Shown: positions 41,351 to 50,129 of the stretch, in pieces | How the letters are laid out: each line of letters starts with the position of its first letter | Position numbering within the stretch: position 1 is the first letter of the stretch | Source: Palsa-513 sp050010595 | Lineage (GTDB): Bacteria > Actinomycetota > Thermoleophilia > Solirubrobacterales > Solirubrobacteraceae | Direction: 5' to 3' | Assembly (NCBI GenBank): GCA_050010595.1 | Contig: JBEKKS010000002.1 | Coordinates: forward strand, 186,001 to 250,000 | DNA length: 64,000 bases | Position numbers and translations under genes: made by a program | Notes under the pieces: generated by a model | What the model saw: only the letters and a program-made list of their open reading frames with translations | The model's database searches: none | What the model was told of the DNA's origin: nothing

Positions 41351-42550
41351 ATGGATGCATCGATGAAGCGCAAGAGGCTGGCCCGTCTGGCCGGCGCGCG
41401 CGGGCGGCTTGTCGGCATCGTGCTTGCTGCCGGCGCGGTCGCGTCGCTTGCGGTCGGCGCCAGCCAGGCAGCGGCCTCGCGGGCGCATACAGCGTCGGGC
41501 GCAATCTCGGCCAGCACGCTGACTTCGCTCAAGAAGATGATCGCGGCGGCCGAGAAGCCGCCGAAGTGGACGGCGCCCGGGCCGGCGGTCAGTGCCGCGG
41601 CGATCAAGGGCAAGTCGATCACGGTCTTCCCCGTCAACAGCGAGATCGACGCGTGTAACAGCCAGACCAACGACTTTGCCGCGCTCGGCAAGCAGCTCGG
41701 AGCGAACGTCACCGCAGTGTCGAACGCCGGCGCACCGCCGCAGTGGGTGACCGCGATCACGAACGCGACCTCCCAGAGTGACGCCGCGGTCGTGATGCTC
41801 TGCGGCGTTGTGCCTGGAGCGGTCGGACCGCAGCTCACCGCCGCGCATAACGCGGGCGTCAAGATCGTCGACGGCAACTACAACGAGACCACCGACTACA
41901 CGGGCCTCGACGGTGAGACCGCGGTCAACGTCATCCAGGGCATGCAGGACGATGTCGCCGACGCCTTGATCAATCTCAAGGGCAAGCCGCTGCACGCGGT
42001 CTTCGTCACCAGCTCCTCGATCATCCAGGGCCCGGCGAGCATCACCGCCGCGCAGGGCGAGATCAACAAGGTCTGCCCGAGCACGTGCACGATGCAGACC
42101 GTCAACGTGCCGATCCAGGATTGGGCGACGGCGACCGAGGGCGACGTCTCCTCGGCGCTCACCGCCAATCCGAACACGAACGCGGTGATCATCGCGTTCG
42201 ACGGCATGGAGCAGTTCGCGGCGCCGGCATTGACGGGACACGCGGGCGTGAAGATCTACACCTGGGGTGGCGGTCGGTCGGTCGAGAAGCTGATGGAGAG
42301 CCCCAATTCGATTGTGGCCGCAGACTCGGGTCCCGACGAGCAGTGGGATGCCTACGAGGCGATGGATCAGGTGATCCGTCTTGTCGGTGGTCACGCGGCT
42401 GCGCCGGTCGCCCAGGAGCTCGACCCGAACCGTTTCTGGGTCGCCTCCAACGTGAAGTCGTTCTTCGGTCCCGGCGGTACCTACGGGAATGAGGGATTCG
42501 GTGGCGACGCGTTTATCAAGGGCTTCGACAAGCTCTGGGGCGTCAAGTAG
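41351..42550 (+). CDS. Sugar-type (CUT2) ABC transporter substrate-binding protein
   Basis: 399 aa. A signal peptide (GRLVGIVLAAGAVASLAVGASQAAA) precedes a periplasmic-binding type I fold (KSITVFPVNSEIDACNSQTNDF, VVMLCGVVPGAVGPQL, VKIVDGNYNETTDYT). GAGGAG lies upstream of ATG 41351. CUT2 binding proteins usually bind monosaccharides, but position behind the LigM-like gene leaves open an aromatic or aryl-glucoside ligand (speculative). Confidence 0.9.
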   Translation: MDASMKRKRLARLAGARGRLVGIVLAAGAVASLAVGASQAAASRAHTASGAISASTLTSLKKMIAAAEKPPKWTAPGPAVSAAAIKGKSITVFPVNSEIDACNSQTNDFAALGKQLGANVTAVSNAGAPPQWVTAITNATSQSDAAVVMLCGVVPGAVGPQLTAAHNAGVKIVDGNYNETTDYTGLDGETAVNVIQGMQDDVADALINLKGKPLHAVFVTSSSIIQGPASITAAQGEINKVCPSTCTMQTVNVPIQDWATATEGDVSSALTANPNTNAVIIAFDGMEQFAAPALTGHAGVKIYTWGGGRSVEKLMESPNSIVAADSGPDEQWDAYEAMDQVIRLVGGHAAAPVAQELDPNRFWVASNVKSFFGPGGTYGNEGFGGDAFIKGFDKLWGVK

Positions 42551-42585
42551 CAAATGCAGTCCGGTTGGCAACAGCCTGAGGCGTG

Positions 42586-44217
42586 ATGGCCGCCAGCCAA
42601 CCGCAGGGAGGCGCCGCACAGCCGGCGCTCGTCCAGCTCAGCGCCCGAAGGTTCTCGAAGACCTTCGGGCGCGAGCGGGCGCTCGACAGCGTCGACCTCG
42701 AGGTCCACGCCGGCGAGGTCGTCGCGCTGCTCGGCGAGAACGGCTCCGGCAAGTCGACCTTTGTCAAGATCCTCTCCGGCTATCACGCGCCCGAGCCGGG
42801 CGCCGAGCTTTGGATCGGCGGCCGGCAGGTGGCGCTACCGGTGCCGCTGGGCGGATTTCGCGATATCGGCCTGAGCTTCGTCTTCCAGGACCTTGGTCTG
42901 GCGAACGAGCGCTCGGTCGTCGAGAACCTGTTCGTCGGCCATCGCGTCATCAGCGCTCGTGGCCGCCTCTCCCGCCCGATCAACTGGCGGGCCGAGCGGC
43001 GTGCCGCGCGCGCCGCGTTCGAGCGCTACGGGGTCGAGCTCGAACCCGCCGCGCGCGTCGGCCAGCTCTCGGCGACCGGCCAGGCTCTGCTCGGAATCGT
43101 CCGCGCGGCGGAGGAGCTGCGCGAGTACCGGGCCGGCTCCGACGTCGGCGGCGTGCTCGTGCTCGACGAGCCGACAGTGTTCCTGCCCGAGCACGAGAAG
43201 GTCTTCCTCTTTGATCTCGTTCGCCGCGTCGTCGCCGACGGCACCTCGGTGCTGTTCGTCTCCCACGACATGACGGCGGTGCGCGAGATCGCCCATCGCG
43301 CGGTCGTGCTGCGCGATGGCCGCGAGGTCGGCGACGTGCTGATGAGTGAGACGACCGACCAAGAGCTCGTCGAGCTCGTCTCAGGTCATCGCGAGCGCCA
43401 TAGCGCGGCGCCGGCGCTGAACGTCCCCGGCGAGGCGAAGCCGTCGCAAGGCGTTGCCCTGGCCGTCGCGTCGCTGTCCGGCGGTGGCTTGCACGGCGTC
43501 GATCTGACGATTGATGCAGGCGAGATACTCGGCGTTGCCGGCCTGCTCGGCTCTGGCAGCGAGGACTTGCCCTACGCGTTGTTCGGGGCTCTTCCCGGCG
43601 TGCGCGGCACGATGCGCGCCGGCGGCTGGTCCGGGGATGTCGCGAACATGACGCCGCGGCGCGCGCAGGCGCTGCGGCTCGCGCTCGTGCCCGCCGACCG
43701 CAAGCGCTACGGGCTGGCACCGGCGCTATCGGTCGAGAAGAACATGCTCTCGCTGGTGCTCGGGCGCTACTTCGGCCGCGGGGTGCTCGGCCATCGGCGG
43801 ATCCGCCGCACCGCAACCGAGCGCAGCGTCACCTTCGGCATCCGCCCGCACAATCCGGCGCTCGAGATCGCTGCGCTCAGCGGCGGCAACCAGCAGAAGG
43901 TCCTGCTCGCGCGCTGGTTCGAGCTGCTCCCGCACGTTCTCTTGCTCCACGAGCCGACGCAGGGCGTCGACGTCGCGACGCGCGCAGAGATCTACGAGAT
44001 CATGCGCGAGCTCTGCGCTCAGGGCGTCGCGATCCTCTGGGTCAGCACCGACTTCGACGAGCTCGCGACGGTCGCCGACCGGATCGCTGTCTGTGACAGC
44101 GGGCGCATCGTCAGCTACGTCTCCGGTCCGCCGTTTACGCGTGATCGCATAACCTCCGCGGTGTACGCGGCTGCGGCCGCGCGTGGCTCGAAGCAGGGGA
44201 CGCTGGCCGCGGCATGA
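42586..44217 (+). CDS. Sugar-type ABC transporter ATPase, RbsA-like dual domain
   Basis: About 543 aa with two nucleotide-binding domains. The first has a good Walker A (LLGENGSGKSTF) and Walker B (VLVLDEPTVFLPE) but a degenerate signature (LSATGQALL). The second lacks a proper Walker A (GLLGSGSEDLPY), as is normal for RbsA, but keeps LSGGNQQKVLLARW and LLHEPTQGVDVATRAEI. ATG 42586 sits 4 nt after TGAGG; GTG 42583 is possible. Confidence 0.93.
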   Translation: MAASQPQGGAAQPALVQLSARRFSKTFGRERALDSVDLEVHAGEVVALLGENGSGKSTFVKILSGYHAPEPGAELWIGGRQVALPVPLGGFRDIGLSFVFQDLGLANERSVVENLFVGHRVISARGRLSRPINWRAERRAARAAFERYGVELEPAARVGQLSATGQALLGIVRAAEELREYRAGSDVGGVLVLDEPTVFLPEHEKVFLFDLVRRVVADGTSVLFVSHDMTAVREIAHRAVVLRDGREVGDVLMSETTDQELVELVSGHRERHSAAPALNVPGEAKPSQGVALAVASLSGGGLHGVDLTIDAGEILGVAGLLGSGSEDLPYALFGALPGVRGTMRAGGWSGDVANMTPRRAQALRLALVPADRKRYGLAPALSVEKNMLSLVLGRYFGRGVLGHRRIRRTATERSVTFGIRPHNPALEIAALSGGNQQKVLLARWFELLPHVLLLHEPTQGVDVATRAEIYEIMRELCAQGVAILWVSTDFDELATVADRIAVCDSGRIVSYVSGPPFTRDRITSAVYAAAAARGSKQGTLAAA

Positions 44218-45254
44218 GCACTGCAACCGACGAGACACCCGCAGGCTCAAACGGCGAGAGAACGCCGGCCGGCGCGCCTTGTCGCGTCCCCTGGCGCGCG
44301 CGCAACGCTCGCCTGATCGAAGGCGCGATGCTGCCTGCTGCCTTCGCGCTGCTGGTCCTCGGCTTCGGCATCGACTCGCCGAACACGTTCCTGACGATCG
44401 GCAACTTCTCGAACATCTTCGGCTCGCAGGCCGTGCTGTTCGTGCTGACGATGGCGCTGCTCGTGCCGCTGACAAACGGCGACATCGACCTGTCGGTCGG
44501 CGCGATCTCCGGGCTCGTAACGATGATCATCGCCGTCCTGAACGTTCAGGACGGAATCCCGATCGTCTATTGCTGCCTGATCGGGCTCGCGTCCGGCACG
44601 TTGATGGGCTGGGTCAACGGGCAGATCGTGATCCGCTTCGACGTGAACCCGTTCATCATCACGCTCGGCACCGGCTACGTCTTCACCGGCATCGGCGAGT
44701 GGCTCTCCGGCGAGCAGACGATCGTCGGTGTCTCGCCCAACCTCAGCAACTGGACGTTCACCAATCAGTTCCTGAGGATCCCGCTCGAGTTCTACTACGG
44801 CCTGGGGGTGATGCTGGTGCTCTGGTACGTGCTGACGTTCACGCCGTTCGGCCAGCGCGCGTTGTTCGTCGGCGAGTCGCGCGAAGTCGCGCGACTCAGT
44901 GGCTTCCGCGTCAGCTCGATCCGCCTGCAGGGCTTCGTGATCGCCGGCTTCATCGCTGCGATCTCGGGCATCCTCTATGCCGGCACGAACGGCTCGGCAA
45001 GCCCTGACACCGGGACGGGCCTGCTGCTGCCGGCCTACGCCGCCGCCTTCCTCGGGCTGACGACGATCCAGCCCGGGCGCTTCAACGCGATCGGTGCCGG
45101 CATCGCGCTCTACTTCCTCGCGACCGGTGTCTCCGGCCTCGAGTTGCTCGGCGCGCAGAACTATGTCCAGGAGCTCTTCTACGGCGCGGTGCTGGTGATC
45201 GCGGTCGTGATCTCGCGCCTCGTCAGCCGCCACCGCGCCGCGATCAAGACGTAG
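44214..45254 (+). CDS. Sugar-type ABC transporter permease, RbsC-like
   Basis: 346 aa, BPD_transp_2 fold with 8-10 helices. Typical motifs are LVPLTNGDIDLSVGAISGLV, NPFIITLGTGYVFTGI, and TPFGQRALFVGESREVARLSG. ATGA overlap with the ATPase gene. It is the last gene of the three-gene importer, followed by an intrinsic terminator. Confidence 0.94.
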   Translation: MSTATDETPAGSNGERTPAGAPCRVPWRARNARLIEGAMLPAAFALLVLGFGIDSPNTFLTIGNFSNIFGSQAVLFVLTMALLVPLTNGDIDLSVGAISGLVTMIIAVLNVQDGIPIVYCCLIGLASGTLMGWVNGQIVIRFDVNPFIITLGTGYVFTGIGEWLSGEQTIVGVSPNLSNWTFTNQFLRIPLEFYYGLGVMLVLWYVLTFTPFGQRALFVGESREVARLSGFRVSSIRLQGFVIAGFIAAISGILYAGTNGSASPDTGTGLLLPAYAAAFLGLTTIQPGRFNAIGAGIALYFLATGVSGLELLGAQNYVQELFYGAVLVIAVVISRLVSRHRAAIKT

Positions 45255-45320
45255 GTTGACGCGCCGAGTCGACAGCGAGCTGCTGCTGTCAGAAATCGCT
45301 CGACTACGGATCTGGCTGCG

Positions 45321-45352
45321 GCGTGTCGATGACAGTCATGACACGCTTTTTT
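45321..45352 (+). terminator. Intrinsic terminator after the CUT2 importer
   Basis: GCGTGTCGATGAC pairs with GTCATGACACGC around a single-base loop, with one bulged G, and is followed directly by TTTTTT (45347-45352). It lies 66 bp after the permease stop. Confidence 0.88.
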
Positions 45353-45433
45353 CGATGCACTCCCGAACCCCTCACCACAGCCGGCGGGCGCAGCGTAACT
45401 CGCACCGAGTCAGCGCGGAGAGCGGGTACTGAA

Positions 45434-45913
45434 ATGGGCAAAGTGCGCAAGCGACACAATCCTCGCGGAAAGCTTCCCCGCTTGGTGATCGCCGATGACG
45501 ATCCCGTTATCCGATCGGTGGTGATCGAGCAGCTGCGACACGAGTTCGATTGCGTGGGCGAGGCGGCTGATGCAGCGGAAGCCATCACGGTCGTCGCGGA
45601 GCAGAACCCCGACGTCGCGATCCTCGACGTCAACATGCCGGCCGGCGGCGCCGGGCACGCTACGCGCCAGATCTGCGAGCAGTCGCCGGGCACCGCGATC
45701 GTGATTCTCTCGATCGACGAGACGTGGGCCGACCTGATCGAGCTACTGAACGCCGGTGCGATGACCTACTTGCGCAAGGGCGTCGACGAGCCGACGCTCG
45801 TCCACGACCTCAAGGCCGCGATTGAAGCCCATCGTCGGTGTGCGCACAGAGCGAGCACCGCCACGAACGGGCACAGTGCTGCGGTGCCGGCGGCATTCGC
45901 TGGCGACGTCTAG
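45434..45913 (+). CDS. Receiver-only response regulator
   Basis: About 159 aa, a single receiver domain with short tails. All key residues are present: the acidic pocket in LVIADDDPVIRS, phospho-acceptor in VAILDVNMPAGG, Ser in IVILSIDE, and Lys in MTYLRKGVDE. There is no output domain, so it probably acts by protein contact or as a phosphate sink. ATG 45434 is chosen; the frame opens at 45323 inside the terminator region. Its end overlaps the convergent kinase gene by 4 bp. Confidence 0.87.
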   Translation: MGKVRKRHNPRGKLPRLVIADDDPVIRSVVIEQLRHEFDCVGEAADAAEAITVVAEQNPDVAILDVNMPAGGAGHATRQICEQSPGTAIVILSIDETWADLIELLNAGAMTYLRKGVDEPTLVHDLKAAIEAHRRCAHRASTATNGHSAAVPAAFAGDV

Positions 45914-48162
45914 CGCGCCACGCCGGGCGTGGGTGTGGCGAGGAGGGGAAGGTCGATCCAGAACCTGCTGCCCTGACCGATGCTGCTTTCCGCGCCGATC
46001 GTCCCGCCCATCAGTTCGGTCAGCTCACGCGCGATCGTGAGACCGAGGCCCGGGCCACCGTAGGCGCGAGTTGTCGAATCGTCGGCCTGGGTGAACGACT
46101 CAAACATCCGCTCGACGGTAGCCTGCTCGATCCCGATTCCTGTATCGAGCACTTCGATGTGGACGACATCGTGCTCCCCGTAGCCGGATGACGCGGTCGC
46201 TTGCACGATCACTGCACCGTCGATCGTGAACTTGACTGCGTTTGCGACGAGGCTGGAAATGACCTGGCGTAGGCGCCGGCTGTCCCCGTACATCCGCTGC
46301 GGCACCGGATCTTCGACATGCAGCTCGAACCCCACGTTCTTCCTTGACGCCTCGATCTCGGAGCTACGGCACGCGAGCTCGATCGTTGCGGGGAGGTCGA
46401 AATCGGTCGTTTCGAGATGAAGCTGACAGGCCTCGATCCTCGAGACGTCGAGAATGTCGCCCACTAGGCGAAGCATGTCCTCGCCAGATCGCGCGACCTG
46501 CTCGGCGAGTGCTCGCTGCTCGTCGTCGAGCTCGGTTTCGAGCAGGAAGACCGTCAGGCGGACGATGGCATTCATCGGCGTGCGGATCTCGTGACTGATG
46601 TTTGCGAGAAACTTCGACTTCAGCACCGCGAAGCTCGAGGCCACGGCACGTCCACTCGGCGCGATGGCCCCCGCGCGCCCATCAAGCGCCAGATCCGCGT
46701 GTCGACGGTGCAGCGGGAAAGCCTCGCCGGCACCGGTTTCACGCTCCGTGTCGCGGAGCTCGAGTTCGCGATCCGCGCCAGCTCGCCAGTCACGAGAGGC
46801 CCTCCCGATGTCGCTCATCGCGCTGCGACTGCGCTGCGTGGACATGAGCGCCTCGACCGCGGCGGCTTCGAGCGGCCGTGAAAGCAGGAAGCCTTGGCCA
46901 CCGTCGAACCCTTGACGCTCGAGGCGGCGCAGCTGGGTGTTGTCCTCGATGCCTTCAGCGAGCGTGCGCAGGCCGAGCGCCTTGCCGAGCTCAACGAACG
47001 CATGGATCAGCGCGTCTGGGGACCCGTCGGAGTCCTCGCCCGCCGTGATGAATGAGCGATCTAGCTTTAGCTCATCGACGGGGAATTGATGCAGGTAGGC
47101 GAGCGAGCTGTAGCCGGTGCCGAAGTCATCAACTGAGATCGATACGCCGAGCTCCTTGAGCGCTCGTAGCTGGCGCATGGTGGCGTCGCGGTCGCGCATC
47201 AGCGTCGTCTCGGTGATCTCGAGTGCGAGTTGTGATGCCTCTAGCCGGCTGCGTGACAGGGCTTCATGCACCTCACCCGTGAATGCGGTCCGCTCGAGTT
47301 GACGCGGCGAGACGTTCACAGCGACGCCAAGGTTGCAGCCCTGCCCGCGCCAAGCGGCGGCTTGAGCGCACGCCTGCTCGAAGACCCAACGCCCAACCGG
47401 CACGATCATGCCGGTTTCCTCTGCAACCGGTATGAAGCTCGCCGGTTCGAGAACCCCTCGGCGGGGATGCCGCCAGCGTACGAGCGCCTCGACACTGGTC
47501 GCCTGGCCCGTTCCAAGATCGAAGATCGGCTGGTAGAGCAGGAACAGCTGGTCTGCGAGAAGCGCTTCGCTCAGTTCCGTCTCGAGATCGAGCCGCTCGT
47601 GCATGTCCGCCTGCATTTGCGACTTGAACACGACGAACTGGTTGCGTCCGGCGCTCTGAGCTTCATAGAGCGCGATGTCGGCGTCGTGAAACACCTGATC
47701 GACCGCGCTCGGCGATCCATAGGCGATACCGAGGCTCGCGGTGATCGAGATCAGTGCATCGTTGGCCGAGGTCAGGGCGATCGGCTGGCACAGTGCTTCG
47801 AGCAGGCGGCTGGCGATCAGCTCTGGCGCAACGTCGAGCTGCGAGTGATCGATCAGCACCGCGAACTCGTCGCCGCCGAGCCGGGCCACCATGTCGCAGC
47901 CGCGAACGCCGCGCGAAAGTCGCTCACCGACGACCTTGAGCACTTCGTCCCCGGCGAGCTCGCCGAACGTGTGGTTGATCTTCCTGAAGCCGTCGACGTC
48001 CAGCGACAGCACCACCGCCGACCCGCCACGTTCGGTTGGACCGGCAACCAGCGCCTTGGCACGGTCGTAGGCGAGCAAGCGGCTAGGAAGTCCGGTCAAC
48101 ACGTCATATCCCAGCGAGTGGCGCGCGCGGTGCGTCCGCGCTGGACGCGCGGCGAAGTTCAT
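45910..48162 (-). CDS. GGDEF-EAL-histidine kinase fusion protein
   Basis: About 750 aa. A GGDEF domain (~20-180; RLGGDEFAVL) is followed by an EAL domain (~190-440) with apparently all catalytic residues (SVEALVRWRHP, NVSPRQL, LEITETTLM, VDDFGTGYSS, ELKLDRSF, LAEGIED). A HisKA/HATPase kinase core ends the protein (FLANISHEIRTPMNAI, then GPGLGLTIARELTELMGG). There are no membrane segments. Combining c-di-GMP synthesis and breakdown domains with a kinase in one chain is unusual. ATG 48162 overlaps the PAS gene's stop; the frame further upstream is that gene's shadow. Confidence 0.9.
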   Translation of the reverse strand: MNFAARPARTHRARHSLGYDVLTGLPSRLLAYDRAKALVAGPTERGGSAVVLSLDVDGFRKINHTFGELAGDEVLKVVGERLSRGVRGCDMVARLGGDEFAVLIDHSQLDVAPELIASRLLEALCQPIALTSANDALISITASLGIAYGSPSAVDQVFHDADIALYEAQSAGRNQFVVFKSQMQADMHERLDLETELSEALLADQLFLLYQPIFDLGTGQATSVEALVRWRHPRRGVLEPASFIPVAEETGMIVPVGRWVFEQACAQAAAWRGQGCNLGVAVNVSPRQLERTAFTGEVHEALSRSRLEASQLALEITETTLMRDRDATMRQLRALKELGVSISVDDFGTGYSSLAYLHQFPVDELKLDRSFITAGEDSDGSPDALIHAFVELGKALGLRTLAEGIEDNTQLRRLERQGFDGGQGFLLSRPLEAAAVEALMSTQRSRSAMSDIGRASRDWRAGADRELELRDTERETGAGEAFPLHRRHADLALDGRAGAIAPSGRAVASSFAVLKSKFLANISHEIRTPMNAIVRLTVFLLETELDDEQRALAEQVARSGEDMLRLVGDILDVSRIEACQLHLETTDFDLPATIELACRSSEIEASRKNVGFELHVEDPVPQRMYGDSRRLRQVISSLVANAVKFTIDGAVIVQATASSGYGEHDVVHIEVLDTGIGIEQATVERMFESFTQADDSTTRAYGGPGLGLTIARELTELMGGTIGAESSIGQGSRFWIDLPLLATPTPGVAR

Positions 48163-48650
48163 GCCACTAGTTGGGCGGGTGCAACCGGAGCGAGATCCAG
48201 CGCGACCGCGAGCCGGTCCGTGCTGCTCGTGCGCTGTGCCTTGGCTGCTTCCACGGCTAGCAACCGGACCGGCAGCGCGAACGCACGCAGAAGCAGACGC
48301 TCCGGCTCGACCCCGGACGTCAGGCACGCGTGGACGCTGAGCCAGCGCACTGAGCCTCTTGCGCTCAGTACCCGAAAAACGCCGTCGAAACGTTGACATT
48401 GGCGTGCTGCCACCCGCGCGAATTGCTCACGCGCGTCGTCTCGGCAATCGGGGTGAAGCAAATCTGCAATTGGACGGTCAATCAGAGCATCCACTGCGAA
48501 GTGAAGGAGATCGCCGAACGCACGGTCTGCGTTCACGATCCGTCCGCGCTCCTTGCCGGCCGTGCCAATCACTAGCGTCATTGCTGGGCGAGTCTCGTAA
48601 AAACTGTCCATGTCCATGGACGCATGTTCGCGCACGACAACAAATGGCAC
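48159..48650 (-). CDS. PAS-domain protein
   Basis: 163 aa, a single PAS-like domain (IVNADRAFGDLLHFAVDALIDRPIADLLHPDC, then VFRVLSARGSVRWL). It has no output domain and is translationally coupled (ATGA) to the GGDEF-EAL-kinase, so it probably serves as a separate sensor for it. GTG 48650 lies 7 nt after TAAATT (48658-48663), suggesting a leaderless mRNA. Internal ATGs at 48617 and 48611 are alternatives. Confidence 0.75.
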   Translation of the reverse strand: MPFVVVREHASMDMDSFYETRPAMTLVIGTAGKERGRIVNADRAFGDLLHFAVDALIDRPIADLLHPDCRDDAREQFARVAARQCQRFDGVFRVLSARGSVRWLSVHACLTSGVEPERLLLRAFALPVRLLAVEAAKAQRTSSTDRLAVALDLAPVAPAQLVA

Positions 48651-48707
48651 ATCACGGAATTTAGGGAGATCGAAGCGGTCGGCCTCCGGGCTGTCCGGCG
48701 TCGCGAA

Positions 48708-49865
48708 CTAGGCGGTCGTTGACGCAGCGCTCAGATCGAGCAGCCCCTGAGCGCAGGCGACCGCAACGAGCTGTGCTTGCGAGCGGGCTCCGACCTTCCG
48801 CATCGCGCTGCGGACGTGCGACTCGACGGTCGTCGACGCAATGCCAAGCTCGGCCGCGATCTCATGCGCGCGCCGCCCCAACGCGACCCACCCGAGGACC
48901 TCGAGCTCGCGAGCAGAGAGCGTTTCGCCGCTGTCATCGGGCAACGTCCTGATCCCACGTGGGCTCGCGTCAGCGCTGAGCGCCACGTGCAAAGCGATGC
49001 TCCGTCCGGCGACCCGTGCCCAGTGTGCGGCGTATTGCACCGTCACGGGTGCTCCGTCTGCGCGCATCAGCGTCCTGTTGCCGCTGAAAACGCCGCGACG
49101 CTGAAACGTGCGCCAGTGCGCGTCGAGCAACTGCCACTCGTTCGGTGCGCAGAACGCGTCGAGTCTGTGCCCAAGCATCTCCTCGCGCGCATAGCCGAGC
49201 ACGCTCGCCTGCGCATGGTTGACGGCGGCGATGCGTCGTTCCTGATCGAGCAGCAGCATCGGGTGCTGCGAGATGCCGAAGACACGCCAGAAAAGCTCCC
49301 GAAAGCCGTCCGCGGCCTTAGTCCCGCCCGCGAGAGCAGCGTCCGCCTCCTCGAAGTTCCCGAGCCCGGTTGGTTCGGTCGCGCTCTCGCCGTCGAGCTC
49401 CGCCGATGCGAGCTGACGGAGCAGCGCCTCGCGGTCGCGTTGGGCGCGCGCACGATCGCGCGCCGCGTGCTCGCGGTCCGCAGCCGCCCGGGTACGCTCG
49501 GTCGCCGCGATCGCGCGCATCTCCGTTACTGCCGCGCGATCCATGGCTGAGGCTCTGCGGTACTGGGCTGCTCGCAAGAGCACTTCAGTACCGGTTGCCG
49601 CCCGGCTCTCGCCAATCGCGGTGTTGTGGCGAGCATTCCATTTGCGCTCGCGGAGCTCTGCGGCAAGGTCGCGCGCCGCAGCCGCCGCGTCGCGTGCCTG
49701 TGCGGCGGCATCGCGGGCGTTCGCCGCTGCTACCCGCCGGCGCAGGTTTCGCTCGCGCGTCTCGCCGAGGCGCTCGCAACCGGCAGCGCCGCGTTCCGGA
49801 GCGGGCGTACAGGCAACCTTGTTCGAGCGGCTCGCTGCTATTCGCCCCTCTGGCCTGTCGTCCAT
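48708..49865 (-). CDS. Coiled-coil PAS LuxR-type regulator
   Basis: 385 aa. Residues ~35-165 are an Ala/Arg-rich coiled coil built of RDxAA repeats (ANARDAAAQARDAAAAARDL, ATERTRAAADREHAARDRARA). A PAS domain follows at ~190-300 (FGISQHPMLLLDQERRIAAVNHAQASVLGY). A LuxR helix-turn-helix closes it (LSARELEVLGWVALGRRAHEIAAEL). GGGGAG precedes ATG 49865. The coiled coil closely resembles that of the divergent GGDEF protein. Confidence 0.9.
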   Translation of the reverse strand: MDDRPEGRIAASRSNKVACTPAPERGAAGCERLGETRERNLRRRVAAANARDAAAQARDAAAAARDLAAELRERKWNARHNTAIGESRAATGTEVLLRAAQYRRASAMDRAAVTEMRAIAATERTRAAADREHAARDRARAQRDREALLRQLASAELDGESATEPTGLGNFEEADAALAGGTKAADGFRELFWRVFGISQHPMLLLDQERRIAAVNHAQASVLGYAREEMLGHRLDAFCAPNEWQLLDAHWRTFQRRGVFSGNRTLMRADGAPVTVQYAAHWARVAGRSIALHVALSADASPRGIRTLPDDSGETLSARELEVLGWVALGRRAHEIAAELGIASTTVESHVRSAMRKVGARSQAQLVAVACAQGLLDLSAASTTA

Positions 49866-50129
49866 TGGCTCCCCTTGTGGCCGGAACCGCGTTGATAAAG
49901 GCTACGCCCAAGCCGATTAGACGGTTTCAGCGTAGCAAGATGGCAGACTTTGCGCTCTTTTTGTCAGGCGTGACTATCCGAACACACCTGCAGTTGGGTA
50001 AATTTGAGCATTCGTGGGCAATTAGTCAGCAGCCCACCATTTGGCAAAAAATCGCGCTAAGGTGTGTTGCGGTGGGTGCGCGAGTGGCTCTCGTTGGGGG
50101 CCCGCATGCCACGCCACCTGGAGGCCTCT

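Noticed and set aside
43540..43590. Defective second Walker A in the CUT2 ATPase
   Set aside because: A degenerate second Walker A is normal for RbsA-type dual ATPases and not a sign of decay.
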